Assembly: GCA_009760855.2 (NCBI GenBank)
Contig: WPIO01000097.1
Location: forward strand, 64,001 to 128,000
Reading direction: 5' to 3'
DNA: 64,000 bases
Origin: Cristatella mucedo
Lineage: Eukaryota; Bryozoa; Phylactolaemata; Cristatellidae
Shown here: positions 46,011-58,100 of the stretch, in pieces
Layout: each line of letters begins with the position of its first letter
How positions within the stretch are numbered: the first letter of the stretch is position 1
The notes under the pieces: model-generated
What the model was told of the DNA's origin: nothing
The model's database searches: none
Seen by the model: only the letters and a program-made list of their open reading frames with translations
Program-made: the position numbers and the translations under genes

Positions 46011-47998
46011 ATGTTGTTGAATCCCAGATACACAATCCAAAAATGCTGATGTCTACGGTCGACCACCACCTTATACACTCCCAGGTTAGCTCCTTACTTA
46101 GTAGTCCTTATGAGGATCAACAAAACAGACAAGATCAGAGAGTCCATTCCTAGGGTGCCAGCATCCTCTCTAGATTTTTGTCCCTCAACACCGTTCAGCA
46201 CCTCAATGTCTTCATACATGTATGCCACTAGTGACCTCAATCTGAAGCTCATATCCCAATCAAAGAAGACAACTAGACCGTATTCCCACCGTCCTGTTTC
46301 TACGATGCAAGATCTGCTGCCATGCATAACTAAAATGATAAATATGCCTTTAACCTTAGGTCGTGTCTCAGCACCTTCCAAAAGGCTGTAGTCAGGCCAC
46401 TACTCAAGAAAGCAATACTAGACTAAGAGAGCAACTCCTGCCCAGTCTCCCTTCTACTGTTCCTATCAAAGACACTGGAACGAGTCGTGGCAGACCAGCT
46501 GAACTCATATATTGAAACTTCGCACCTAGCTAGTAAGTTCCCGTCTGGTTTTAGAGCCATAATTCCTCATTCAGCATTGCTTTGGGTGTATAACGACTTT
46601 CTTACAGATGCAGACTCTGGTAAAGTCTTTCTGCGTCTTGCTCGATCTTTCAGCAGCTTTTGATGCTATCGATCACAAAGTCTTTCTCTCATGAGCCTCT
46701 CGTCTCACCTGGGCATCACTGGTAATGGTTTAAATGGTTTGAAATGGTTGAGGTCTTATCTCATTTGGAGAGTCTCTCTCCCTCTCTTTCTCTGACTGTC
46801 TGTCTCTCTCTCCACGATGTGATTGCTAGGCACAACCTAGGGTTTCATTTCTATGCAGATGACACTCAATTGTACCTTACCTTTGATCCCCCAGCCCTCC
46901 AGCTAGTCGAATGCTCTCAATTCTCTTGCTGCATGTATAGATTAAATCAGCACATGGATGGCAGCAAACTTTCTCAAATTGAATGGTGATAAAACTAACT
47001 TAATAGTACTAGGCAAACCACGTGTAATTCAGACATGGGCTCTGCCAGCAAATCTCCTGTTAAGTCTGCACGAAATCTGAGTGACCTGTTCCAAGATGAC
47101 CTTTCATTAGGCATCCACATCTGCTTCTCAGTCAAGTCTGCCTACCCTCAGCTACATAACATTGCCAAAATTTGGGCTTGCTTAGACAGGGATGCTGCAT
47201 CTAATTTGTTTACCACATTCCTAACATCCCCTTTCGACTTCTGTAACTCACTACTTGCTGGTCTACAGGACTGAGCAATCAGGCACATTCAGCTGGTACA
47301 AAACTCGGCAGCTAGGCTTGTCTGTCGTGAGCATCTCAGTTGCCACATCACACCACTTCTAGCCGACCTGTGCTGACTCCCAAATCAAACAGCGCATTTA
47401 ATTCAAGGTTCTGCCACTCACTTTTTGGTCTCTTCATTCTCTAGCTCCAGCCTATATATTAGAACTATTCTTCTACCAGGATAGGCGTGGTACCACCAGC
47501 TTTTCTGTCCCAAATTGGTTAGCTATACCTCGTACGAACCTTCAAATCCTTTAGAGACCGTGCCTTTAGTTCGTATACTCCCAAAGGCCATCTATTTGTT
47601 ACAGCATCTAGTGAGTCCATATGATTAGTCCTCTGTGTGCTTATCCATGCTAACACGGTGCATGCTGTCACTAACCATATTCGAATACTGACCCTATGCA
47701 TATCACCTCTAACCTGCGTCTCGACATCCGACTTGTCCAAACTTAAAAGGCATCTATTTATGAAAGCATTTAGTGGGTCCCTGTGATTCGACCTTTGTGT
47801 GCTTATACGTGCTGATACTCGGCATAGCTGCCTCTAACCATATTTGCATGCTGATCCTGTGCATGTCACCTCCAACCTTGTTATGCTTGTTGACATTGAG
47901 CTTGTTACCATTAACCACTCGATCTTGCTCACTGCAGCACATGTAAAGTGCCTAAAATTAGATTCCGTTCTCTGAGGGCGCTATGCAAGCGTAGTGTT
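46011..47998 (+). mobile_element. L2-like LINE, long degraded copy, + strand
   Basis: It starts at VESQIHNPKMLMST (about 46015-46055) and continues with KTDKIRESIP, the fingers (about 46500-46560), DLSAAFDAIDH (about 46640), FHFYADDTQLYL (46845-46875), SLGIHICFSVKSAYP, the C-terminal remnants and 3' UTR ending CTCTGAGGGCGCTATGCAAG. Many stops and a (TC)n expansion at about 46770-46812 replace the GVPQGS region. A segment of the 3' end is duplicated (47585-47712 and 47750-47880). Confidence 0.92.
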
Positions 47999-48174
47999 AT
48001 CGTTATGTTACTGGGCCCTGATGGTTTAGCAATGGAATTAAGGAGTTTACTTAGCAGAAAGCGGTAGCATTTGCAGGGGGATTAGGCAACCAATCCAAAA
48101 TTTGTGCTCTTGGGAACTGCTGTTTTTTTTGCAGGTGGGGTGGGGTTGATGGCCGGAATGCCATTCTTGTGTAA

Positions 48175-48330
48175 TCACATCAAAAGGAGGTCGGACCACC
48201 TCTGTTCTTTATAACTTCCCGTATTCGCCTAAGCATTAACTCAAGTCAGCTTCCGGCAAACATCTGGAGTAATACAGTCCCACAGTTGCTTAAGCCGACC
48301 AAATAGCTGCTCGAGGGGGGAAGAGATACT
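48175..48330 (-). mobile_element. Tc1/mariner transposase remnant, C-terminal end
   Basis: The minus strand reads FGRLKQLWDCITPDVCRKL, then after a one-base frameshift MLRRIREVIKNRGGPTSF. The RRI-EVI-NRGGPTSF ending is the characteristic C-terminus of Tc1-like transposases. No catalytic domain or terminal repeat is recognised next to it. Confidence 0.75.
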
Positions 48331-48371
48331 GTTCTCCGCTTTAAGTGAGCACTCCAACCTATCCTACAGAT

Positions 48372-48996
48372 AATAATAATTCACTTGATAAAGCGCCCTC
48401 AGAGAACGCAATCTCTTTCTAGGGGCTTTACATTTGCTGCAAAGGGATATACAATTGAATGGTGAGTAATATCATGCTTGATAAATGAACAGCATGAATA
48501 ACATGGTTACGGTTCACCTGCACAGGGTCAGCATGCAAATGTGTTAGTGGCAGCAGTGGCACAGCGTCGGCACGCATAAGCACATCAAGGACGAATCACA
48601 GGGACCCACTAAATGCTGTCCTAAATAGGTGTTTTTAAGTTCTTTTTAAATGTGGTCAAGTCAGGGGATGTTCTGACGCAAGTCGGGAGGGAGTTCCAGG
48701 CTTTGGGAGCATACGAACTGCACGGTCTCCAAAGGATTTGAGATTTATACGAGGTATTAGTAAACTGTTGGATTCCGAAAAGCAGGTGGTACGATGCTTG
48801 GTCTGGTGGGGGAGTACATCAGAGATTGGCTGGAGCCAAAGAATGAAGTGACCTAAAAGTGATCGACAAAACCTTGAAGTCGGTCCGTTGCTTGACTGGT
48901 AGTGAGTGCAGGTCGGCGAGAAGTTGTGTGATGTGGCAACTGCGAAGCTCACGACAGAAGCCTAGCTGCAGAGTTTTGCACCAGCTGTAATCGCCT
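48372..48996 (-). mobile_element. L2-like LINE, 5'-truncated copy
   Basis: AATAATAATTCACTTGATAA tail, full 3' UTR and C-terminal coding remnants to the ARLVCRE region. It is 5'-truncated at about 48996 within the QLVQNSA codons. Small deletions (for example in AYAPK) break the frame. Confidence 0.92.
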
Positions 48997-50164
48997 CTTG
49001 GAGCTCGAAGCGGTGCTTTCCTTCGACACAGCCAGTTTTAGCAGCCTTTTCATCCCTTTTTTGTCGACGAGCGAGGGCGGCCAGAGCATGGTAAGACGTC
49101 CATGCTATCACCCTGAAAATACTTCGGCAGACTATACCTGACCGATCACTCAGGCTTAAACCAAGGTTATGTGCCACCTTCATGTTGCTAAGATCCATCT
49201 TGTGATATGTGACGATTTGGCATTTCACTATTTAGTTATTCACTATTTCATTATTATTTGGCTTTTCACAATTAATTTCACTATTTATTAGCTCCTTTGT
49301 CTTTCCCTTTTTCCCTTGCAGATAAGCACCTTAGGAGCATCTTCACACGGATTGGTACGGCTGGGAAGTGCAAAAATAACTCCCCACCTGCGCACAAGTG
49401 AATGCACTGAAAAATTGTTATCCGGTAACTTGGCCATTTCAGTTGCCAAGCTCGAACTATTTTGATGTACCTTAATTTTGTGGGTATTGAGACTTATTGG
49501 GCAAAGATAAGGCATAATCTGTCTGCTCCGTTCGACCTACTCCGAGTTTGCTCAACTCAGCCAACAGCAGCTGCAGTTGATGGGGAACTTTTGTGCAGTG
49601 TCTTGATGGGACCGTAGTGCAGTTTTCTCACCCGGCGACCTTTCTCTCCTCTTTCTTTTCTGATCTGCATCCTTCATTTTACTTGGTTCACTTGGCTTTT
49701 TGGTTAATTTCTGGGTGGGTGTGGGCATCTGTGTGTGTGTCTAATCGCCCTGCTAGGCTAGTATTGGATTTCGGCCGTTTACCATTATCATCTCAGTATG
49801 CCATCTCCCTAATATTTTACATTTTCGTGTGGTCATTCTAAGCTTCGTACTTAGCAACAGTCGACCTTGCTGTCGGCAAACTGGTGTGTCTGACCTTGCG
49901 ACCATGTATCCCTGTAAGTTTGCGACCGAGGCTCCTTGTTCGACCAGTTCGGCTGGAGGCCCGAATATATTTCCTGCCGATGCTGCATATTCATTAGGTG
50001 CAGTTAGGTTGCCAAGTCACTTGAAAAAGACTGTGAGCTGCCATGTACCCACCTGATTGTACAAGGTTGTATGGTTGAGCAGGGAGCCAGATTTCAAAGT
50101 ATTTACATAAGATATTGGTGTTCAAGCAAGTTGGATTTCAAAGCTCCAATACTCTGTTTCGGGG

Positions 50165-50400
50165 TTATTACTTGGGCAGCACGGTTACGACCCCATCACA
50201 CTACCAGGTCAGTGAAGTACGTTTTTGACAAATCCGTGTGTGGTTTTGAAGCATCAGTCCAACCAGATGCCTTATTGGAACGCCATAGAACGACTGTGGA
50301 GCGATATTGATAGGTGGCTGAGACAGAGTGCTCGGCCCGCACCAGCAGCCGACCTTATCAGTAAAACTAAGGCTGTGTTCCGTGGAATGTGTTGAATCAG
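50165..50400 (+). mobile_element. Tc1/mariner transposase remnant, DDE region end
   Basis: PHHTTRSVKYVFDKS (the PHT motif after the second catalytic Asp) is followed in another frame by HQSNQMPYWNAIERLWSDID and RWLRQSARPAPAADLI, ending at TGA (50395). SPDLNPIEHLWD-type motifs of Tc1 elements align with SNQMPYWNAIERLWSD. The Asp before PHT is lost. Confidence 0.65.
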
Positions 50401-50610
50401 ATGAGATAAACCGGAAGCTTGTAGCCTTTGTGCCGACCGGACAAGTGAGGTCATGAAGAATCGTTGTAGAATGATGTTCCGCCAAACGAATACGTTCCTA
50501 CAGCACGTGTGTGTTTTGGCTGTCAATGCATATTTTCACGTGTGAACATAAGTTTAGTATACTAGTGATCGCACTGAGGATTTTTTCAAAGCTGAGTGTT
50601 TATGTTTATC

Positions 50611-50897
50611 CAGCAGCAGACCCAGAATTTTTATGTGGAGGCAAGACCTGCAAAATTTGTATTTAGGGGCAAAACCAGCAAGATTATCATCTAGGTGGGG
50701 CTTGACTCGAAATTAATGAAAAATTATAGCACGAAAACATAGTATTTATTCGATACAAACTCAAAGGTTGCTCATTGAGTGGAATTAAGACGTTTTGCCG
50801 TTGCACATGGTCGGTGGGAGTAGGATTGGGGTCGGCACAGGTCGCTGTCTTTCTGTAAGGGGGCAGGAAGGCAAATGTCCCCATGGCTCTGCCACTG
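50611..50897. mobile_element. hAT-like MITE, copy 2
   Basis: The left end CAGCAGCAGACCCAG and the reverse complement of the right end CAGTGGCAGAGCCAT form imperfect terminal repeats. The interior is collinear with 25385-25680. No 8-bp duplication is evident. Confidence 0.72.
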
Positions 50898-50992
50898 TAT
50901 AATCTGTGTATCTAATTCATATACCTAGCACCATAAGAGAACTTGTCTTTATCGAGTCACTTTACCTATGCGACAGGGTTTGAGCCCAGTGT

Positions 50993-52065
50993 GCTTACAG
51001 CTGTTACCAAACCCTGAAGCTAGGCTTGTCTGTCACGAACTTCGAAATTGCCACATTACTCTGCTTCTCGCCGACCGCAAGGCTACCCAATGGCTACCCA
51101 TCAAGCACGTATTGACATCATGGGTTTGTCAATCTTAGATGTACATTCATTCTATTGCTCCAGCCTACCTTTGCAAACTACTTCCAAATCAGACTAGGCA
51201 TTATTCTACCTGCACCTCTGACTCAAGTGGCTTAGCTGTTCTTCGTTGCTCCAAGATTTTTAATTTATTTTAAACGAAGCGTTTTAAGAAGTCCCCAAAA
51301 TACGCCCAGATTTCCAGGACATTTTTGAAGTTTTTATTTTATTTAAAAAGGTAAAATTACTGCTGTATTGCTGGCAAATGTGGACGTGAGAAGCAAGTCA
51401 CTATCGCGTTTAACCCTGCTCAGCTCTAGCGAGTTCTTTCCATGAAGCGCATGGTCGCTCGTATAAAGTCCTTTCGGAGGCCACTGATTCCATCGAATAC
51501 GAAAACGTCAAGGAGAAACTGTGGCAGCAAGAAGAGGAGAAGAAGAAGGATAAGGAGGAAAGAAGTGACGAGGAAGAAAATGATGATGAGGGTAACATTC
51601 AGGATCAATGCCAGCTTGCTGAGGACGGGCCGGCGGGAACATTCTGGATCAATATTTGGGGCGATGATATGGATATTGGTCATGGAGAAGGCAACATCTC
51701 ACTTGGATGAAAAACATTTTAAATAATGTAATGCATTTTAACAATATTTTGTAATGCTGGCTGTGGTCCACACGACGAAAAAACGAAGCACTAGCTGTGC
51801 CTAACCTCAAATCCTTTCGACAAATGTGCCTTTAGTTTGTATGCCAAAAGCCTGGAACTAACTCCAGACTGACGTCACGGCATCCTTTGACTTCACGAAA
51901 TTTAAACAGAAGCTAACAACGCACCTGTTCCTTGCAACATTTTCTTGCAGCATTTGCTGGTCTTTGAAGTGTCTTTGGTGTGCAGGCTGACACAGTGTCA
52001 ATTGACATACTTCCTTTACAGCATGTGTAAAGTGCCTCGAAGGAGATTTATATCTCTTTGGCCAG
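50993..52065 (+). mobile_element. Old L2-like LINE 3' region, interrupted
   Basis: Coding remnants (GCTAGGCTTGTCTGTCACGA, CTCGCCGACC) run to TAGCTGT at 51233-51239. After a 552-bp insertion they resume at 51799 with CCTAACCTCAAATCCTTTCG (NLKSF), AAAGCCTGGAACTAACTCC and the tail AAAGTGCCTCGAAGGAGATT. Removing the insertion and one TAGCTGT restores the LINE order seen in other copies. Confidence 0.82.
51240..51791 (+). mobile_element. 552-bp DNA-transposon-like insertion carrying a coding-like segment
   Basis: It is flanked by TAGCTGT direct repeats (51233-51239 and 51792-51798; 7 of 8 if one more base is counted). CTTCGTT lies near both ends in inverted orientation. From about 51416 one frame stays open to TGA (about 51708-51710): it reads SSFHEAHGRSYKVLSEATDS, SIEYENVKEKLWQQEEEKKK, a Glu/Asp-rich run, and ends GDDMDIGHGEGNISLG. 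A TGCTCAG acceptor-like site precedes it. There is no poly(A), so it is not a plain retrocopy. The protein family is not recognised. Confidence 0.6.
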
Positions 52066-52451
52066 TGGGCTAGCCTAGTTGCTCAGCTGTTCTGTATGTA
52101 ACTGGAGCTGTTCTGCATAGTCTCTGAACGTTGGTAGTTTTTTATGTGTAGCCAGCTTGAAAGAAACAGTGTTATTGTTTGTCGCACGTGGAGGGCCTGC
52201 TGCCAAGGTCAGCTTTAGTCAGCATTTTGTGCAGGAGCTAACATGGCAAGTGGGCTGCTGCATGTGACCTTCGGAGTTTGGCTTCGATTGCTCAGCCTGG
52301 CTTGTGCTGTGTGGAAACAACCGAGACTGGCTGGTTGCCAGACACTGCTCTCCCCTCATGCACTCAAGGATGACAGGTGTCTGCTGCTGCATCTGAACGC
52401 AGCAGCTGCCACCTAAGCCTTGCTCGGTTACACCTCGATATGCTCAAGTAG

Positions 52452-52470
52452 CCCCCCCCCCCCCCCCCCC
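52452..52470. repeat. Poly-C run (19 C)
   Basis: Nineteen consecutive C. Length may be affected by sequencing. Confidence 0.9.
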
Positions 52471-52904
52471 AGCCCAGCATAGCCCAGCTAAGTTGGCCAC
52501 TTCCTAGCCTCGACGAAGGCCCGCCCACCCAGGTGTCCTTGGAAGTGCTGCTGCTTCCGGTGCCCTGCCCACTGCCCGACAGAGCACTGACCGTGGAAGA
52601 GTGGGCTGTGCTGTCGGCTGACCTAGACTTATGTGTCGTAGCTGGGCATTTGTTGCTGAGCAGCAGCAGCAGCCAGCTGGGAGTTATGAGGCCAAGCACC
52701 CACCTGCCCAAGATGCTGCTTTTTGTCTTTGGTTTGTGAGTGCTCTGTGCTCACCTTTGCATTACTAGTAGCCCATGTTACAAACCAGGGGTCTTACTAA
52801 CTTCTTGCCCCGAGTGTAGTATTGTGTGCTTTTGTATGCTCGTTCAAGCACAATACCTTGGTTGTCATTAACGGCTAGCCCATTTAAACTTTTATCCCAT
52901 ATCC

Positions 52905-53285
52905 ACTCATCACGCCATCTCTTGCCGAAAATTAAAATCATATGGCGATCGAACCTTCAGCTCATATGCTCTAGTCTCAGCCGAAGTCACATTTGTTCCG
53001 ATCAGCTTTTCCTTGTGCCCCAGCGAAATTCGTTCTTTTTTGTATTGATTATTGGATTTGTTCAGATATGGTTTGCTTCTATACCGATGAGTGATTCAGG
53101 GCATGTTCCTAGCCACAGGTCTTACTAGCCGGTGGCCATGAGTGTCCTTATGTTTGCTTTAGCATGTCAGTAACTCTGTCCATTTATTCTCTTGCAGCTA
53201 GTTGTAAAGTGCCTGGGTTGAGAATTAAGTTCTTTTGAGGTGCCAAATGTACTACCTACTAGTATTATTATCAGTATTATTGTGT
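52905..53285 (+). mobile_element. Second LINE subfamily, 3' end
   Basis: AAATTAAAATCATATGGCGA, then CCTTCAGCTCATATGCTCT, is collinear with 20455-20911. It ends TGTAAAGTGCCTGGGTTGAG and ATTATTATCAGTATTATT. Confidence 0.68.
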
Positions 53286-55499
53286 TTTTTCGGCCTGCCT
53301 GTGCTACCTCAATCCTCACATTTCTTGAACTGAAAGAAATTCGTCCCGGGCAGTGTACATTTTTGGAAGGGGAGAGCCCTTCATCTCAGGGTTGCTCCTG
53401 GGTGTGCCAATTGGCATTCCCAAATAGTGGGACAGCTCATGGGCCACCCTCTTAAAAGACCAACTGGATACTTTGATTTATATGTCGGCCTAGAAGCAAT
53501 AACTCATGCCTCTTGACTTTTTTCGGTCACTGTTAATAGCCCTGAGAGATTATTAATCATTGATACCCCCCTTGTGTGGAAGGTAAGTGCCGAAATGGTT
53601 GGCTGGCTACTTGTCAGAAGTATTGATTTGGTGCTGATTTTCTTTTGACTGGAGGAATCGGTATGAGCAGTGTGCAAGGTCACTGTAGAAATTAGATGCT
53701 TCGGTTGGCCACCTCCCGGTAGGTTTGTAATCTAGGTGAAAGGCCTTCTTCAGCTTACTTGGTCATGACCACTATAGCCTGGGTACTAAGAGCAGGATGT
53801 AGGGGGGTGGCCTCATGCTTTGCTGTGAGGTGCACCTTGTATCAGCTTAGGCTTGATGAATAGCTGCTTCTGTGCTTGTGAGACAGTTTTTATTTGTCAA
53901 AGTATTTTTGCATCACTCAGGTGCTCTTCCGCAGGTTTTTGAACATTGTGTAATCAGAGGTGTAAGCTTGATGATCAAGAAGTGCATTAGATAAGAAGTG
54001 CATTTCACCCAGCTTCGGTTCACCTGTTCACTCTTGATAACTGAACAGGTTCCTTTCTGAGCATTCACAAATTGCTGGCAGCGATTGTTGCTGGTAGCAC
54101 GTCTAGTGCCTTCTCAGTTGCTGTACGATTGCTGCCCCGCCCCTCCCTCTCTCCTCCCCTCCCTCCTCTTCCTTCCATCCCTTTAGATATGTGGCCCCGA
54201 CGTACGAATGTCGTATGCTGAAATCTGCTGAACTAGGCTCAGTTGAAGGGTAGCAGATTTAATGGTTGACTTCCTGGCTTGTAGTAGCATTGCGTTTGGA
54301 AGTTCCTGTTCGTGGCGTAAGCCGCGGTAGCTGTGCACGAATTCACGAGAAGCCTTGCTTCTTACTCTAGGTAATATTCAAGTTTTAAAGATTGGAGCTC
54401 ACCGCGAAGTGGCTGATCTTAGAATTCATGCCACGTTTTTGTTGCTTAGGCCCATTTCATGCTAGGCTTGCAGTCGCTCTTTCGTTTTGGACTTATTTAC
54501 AACAGACTAACAGCTTAGCCTGTTTTGTCATATAATGGTCATCATTTTAAAACTCGGGAACCACATAGTCGGATTTGTTCCAGCTAAGAAGTATTGGCAG
54601 CAAGTCCATGCTGTGTGGTTCTACAGCAGATCTGGTGCCAATCGTTTTGTGGCTTTTTTCAAACCAATTTTTCTTTACTCGTTTGATTGGGTATTGGATG
54701 GTTATGGTGGAAGTGTATTGGCTTGGTGCAGTCCTCCAATAAATTAGCACATGGGGTTAAACTGTACTATTGTGCTGTATCGTTTGAAAATGGTCTATGA
54801 AGTCACACAGCTTTTCTTTCCCCCCCACATCCCCTCATTCTGATTCCAGCATTGCTAGTCATTGCCATTTCTCCCGTTTAGATCCTGGGCCACAGTGAAC
54901 TGAGTACCTTATGGTCATGGGCTGACCAAGTTATGTTCTCAGCATGTATTCTGCCTGATCTGGTCCATTTATAAAATGCCACTTCTTGATAAGCAAGAGC
55001 TTGTGATAGGAATGTTCTTTTCGCTTCGGGTACAGGCGCAAGTCACCTGCATGAGGAATTTTTAGCAGGCTCCTTGGTTGTGCTTTCAAAGAGGTCTAAT
55101 TGGTGAACACCAGCAGTTGTCAAAATGATGATAGGCCACAGTAGAGTTGAGATGCTGTATACTGACCAATTAACACTCTCTTGATATTTCTCCTAAGGGA
55201 TTACGCTCTCTTGGGGGCTATACAAATGAATTACTTTTATCTATTTAAATTTTACCTCACCCCCTTTCCATGTGGCCACGGGCTAGGTTTCCAGGCCCTG
55301 CCGAAGCCAGGGCTCGCGTAGTATGTGTGATCCGAGCGGACTATGTTTAGGTGGTGCATTGACGAAAGTGAACGGCCAGAGAGTTGGAGAAATTGCCCAC
55401 TGATACCCGAGTGTTGTTTGTATAACGTGACCTTTTAGGCTTTAGGCAGTGCTCAGTGGCCTCCCGGTAGGATAGTGATAGAAGTCACATGCTTACATG

Positions 55500-55655
55500 T
55501 TAAGGCAGAGCCCTTTGTGTGCATTTTCATGCTGACACTGCGCATGTTATTGCTACACAATTGACATCTTTCTTAGCAGCATATTTAAAGTGCCTAGATT
55601 GGCATTTAGTTCTCTTAAGGTGCTTTGGAAATATTGTTTTGTTAGTATTATCAAT
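55500..55655 (+). mobile_element. L2-like LINE 3' UTR fragment
   Basis: TTTTCATGCTGACACTGCGC, then TTTAAAGTGCCTAGATTGGC and TTAGTTCTCTTAAGGTGCTT. Confidence 0.7.
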
Positions 55656-56159
55656 TATCCCGAAAGCAGTACTGGAGCAGAACGACAGTTAGAGCCAAAC
55701 GCGTCAGAATTTTAGACCCGTGGTTGATTGGCGCTTTATGTTTCGAATGTGGCCTTGGTGATGCACTTAGCAGCTGATGGCAACTCCTTTTTGCTTGCTT
55801 CCTTTGCCAGTCAGTGATAAAGTAGGTCGGAGTAGTTGCCCTTCCCCCTCTGGCTGAGGCCTTGTCCCCAGTAGCAGCTGACCCAGTAGGTTATGTGGTA
55901 TTATCAGGTAATTGGTTATAGACACTGTTTCTAACTACATGGGTGGTAACATGCTTAGTTTTGCCTGTCGGTGGCGACTGTACAGTTTTGTTTCATGTTG
56001 ATCAGATCTCAGATTCAGCTTTTCTCACCAGCTTGCACAAGTGGTTCTTGTTGCTGTGAACCCGGGCTGTAATGGGGGTTACTTGATGTCTCCTGGTGAT
56101 TCCTTATACAGTATGCAAACTTCATAAAGCCGTTTTTTGTTCTCTCTCCTCTCTCTCGG

Positions 56160-56320
56160 TGAGCCGTGAACTCACCAGGTAAGGCAGTTGCTTTTCACGA
56201 ACTTGGCCCCGAGGTCATGGGTTAGACATCTGTGGTGGGCAAACCTTTATTGCCACTGCAAGCAGTGGTGATAGCCGTAAATGTTCTTCTGTCGCTATGC
56301 GTAAGAGGCTGATGCATATA
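56160..56320 (+). mobile_element. tRNA-derived SINE family A
   Basis: Head GTAAGGCAGTTGCTTTTCAC (box A area), GGTCATGGGTTAGACATC (damaged box B), body ATTGCCACTGCAAGCAGTGG, GATAGCCGTAAATGTTCTTC and AAGAGGCTGATG. Confidence 0.82.
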
Positions 56321-56911
56321 CTCCGTGCTCATGCAGCACGTGTAGCGGTGAGGCTAAAGCACAGCGGTGAAGAGATGCAGAGCTTGACCTGCATTGCCAT
56401 ACTACTAGTTACTTGATTCCACACTGCTCAAGTAATAGCTGCATTCCCTGTCTCTTACCTCTTTGTTAGTTGTTGTCCAATTAAGGCTTTAGAAGTTTGC
56501 CCAACAGTGGGGTGGTTAAATGCAAAAACGCCTCTGCTGCATATTCTGAGTTGAGGGTTTGTTGGTTAAATGACAAATCTCGACCCAAGCTATTTTTGCA
56601 GTGACATCTATTCCGAAAGTGCCGACTGCAGCACATCCTTTCCAGTCGTATTGAGCTGCCAACAACAAGTTTAATGCATAATACCCATTTTGTCTTAGCA
56701 GCTTTTTGGAGTCACAGATGGAGATATATTACGTATCATTACATAGGCCGATCTTGCAAGGCCAAAAATAATGCTCGGTCTTTGTTGTTGAGTCTGCAAA
56801 ACAGGCGACGTCCTGACCTTGCATTTGCATGCTGATTATGCACTATGCAAGCTTCATCGAGCTTTTCTGGTTTATTTATATGCTATTTCTGATCGTTTAT
56901 TTATCTTGCAG

Positions 56912-57005
56912 ACCAGCTCAAGCCAACCATCTAGGAATACCGAGGCTGATGTGAAATCTATGGAGATTAGCGATCTAAATTTTTGCCCGCAGTCAAGCCA
57001 GAATG
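56912..57005 (+). CDS. LARP4-like: LARP4-like gene, exon 2
   Basis: The acceptor TTTATTTATCTTGCAG is followed by 94 bp ending AATG|GTATGC. In phase 0 it encodes TSSSQPSRNTEADVKSMEIS, then DLNFCPQSSQN, plus the first base of Gly. The product is polar, Ser/Thr/Asn-rich and probably disordered, like the N-terminal region before the La module in LARP4/4B. The phase-1 end fits the next exon (G|GC). It has no domain of its own, and its support comes from splice signals and phase agreement on both sides. Confidence 0.6.
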
Positions 57006-57953
57006 GTATGCATTTTTGTACTGGCCCTGTGCTGCTGTCATAGATAGCACCAGGGATGAAATGTCATGTTTGTGGCCACTGCAGTTATTTTTACTTGGGT
57101 GTACCTTGCTGCCGAATTGACTGCCAGTTTGCTTATCATTCGTTCACTGTAGCTTGTCAACATATCAACTCGTGTATACCATGTCGATCCTCGGCCTGAT
57201 CAACTTTACAAAATTGCTAGAATATCAAGTCTGTATAATTGGCCTGTGCCCACTTACCAACGATCGTTGAGTGCTGCGCTTGTGTAGTTGGTGGTTTTTC
57301 CTGAGTCATGGCAGTATTTTTAATTGATAGCAGTACCGGTGACCTGGCCTCCAGGCTGAATTCCTTTAGGCACTCAAGCACCGGCACATTCACTCAAATG
57401 CCCACGTATTGGACGGCTTAAAAAGCTCCATTATGGCCACCAACTCACCTCCATTTGGAGTAAATATCGATGGTTGATGTTACTAAAAGCGCATGCACTG
57501 GTTGAAATAAGTCTTAAGGGACATGAAAGCAGAACTTATCGAATATCGTAATTTGAGCTAATACGACGTTGCATGCCTTCCTTCTTTGCAACGACTTGCT
57601 GGCCTTGCTCGGGCATGGAACTGATCAAGCAGAGGCAAACAAGAGCTGTTATGCTTCTACAGGCTTTGTACATATGGATAAGACACTGGCGTGGTACAAA
57701 CGGCCTACTGCCAGAGCCATGGCTCGACTACATCACAAAAATACTCGATTTGGTTAAAATCCATACACTGATTCGGTCAGTCCATAGCAGGAACCGAACT
57801 CTACATCGAACTAAATAAATACCGACATATACTATAATATTATATATATATATTTATATATATACATATTCATTTAAAACATATATATATTTAGGTATAT
57901 ATTTAAATATATATATATATACTATATATATATATACAATATATATATTTATC

Positions 57954-57991
<38 letters not shown>

Positions 57992-58037
57992 TATATATAT
58001 ATACATATAATATTATAGTATATATATATATATATAT

Positions 58038-58100
<63 letters not shown>

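Larger units (their letters stand above)
43065..56911 (+). other. 13.8-kb first coding intron of the LARP4-like gene
   Basis: It is packed with mobile elements (listed separately). Stretches without recognised content are 43065-43907, 44441-45242, 45396-46010, 48997-50164, 50400-50610, 52066-52904, 53286-55499 and 56321-56911. A coding exon for a PAM2 motif was looked for and not found. Confidence 0.5.

Noticed and set aside
48962-49228. 88-residue minus-strand ORF
   Set aside because: Its end overlaps LINE sequence and the rest matches no transposase motif.
51426-51683. Hydrophobic minus-strand ORF resembling a membrane protein
   Set aside because: It is the complement of the Glu/Lys-rich plus-strand frame, which reads more like protein.
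52712-52735. MLLFV start resembling human LARP4 N-terminus
   Set aside because: Followed by a stop after three more codons; the donor GTTTGTGAG is weak, and five residues can match by chance.
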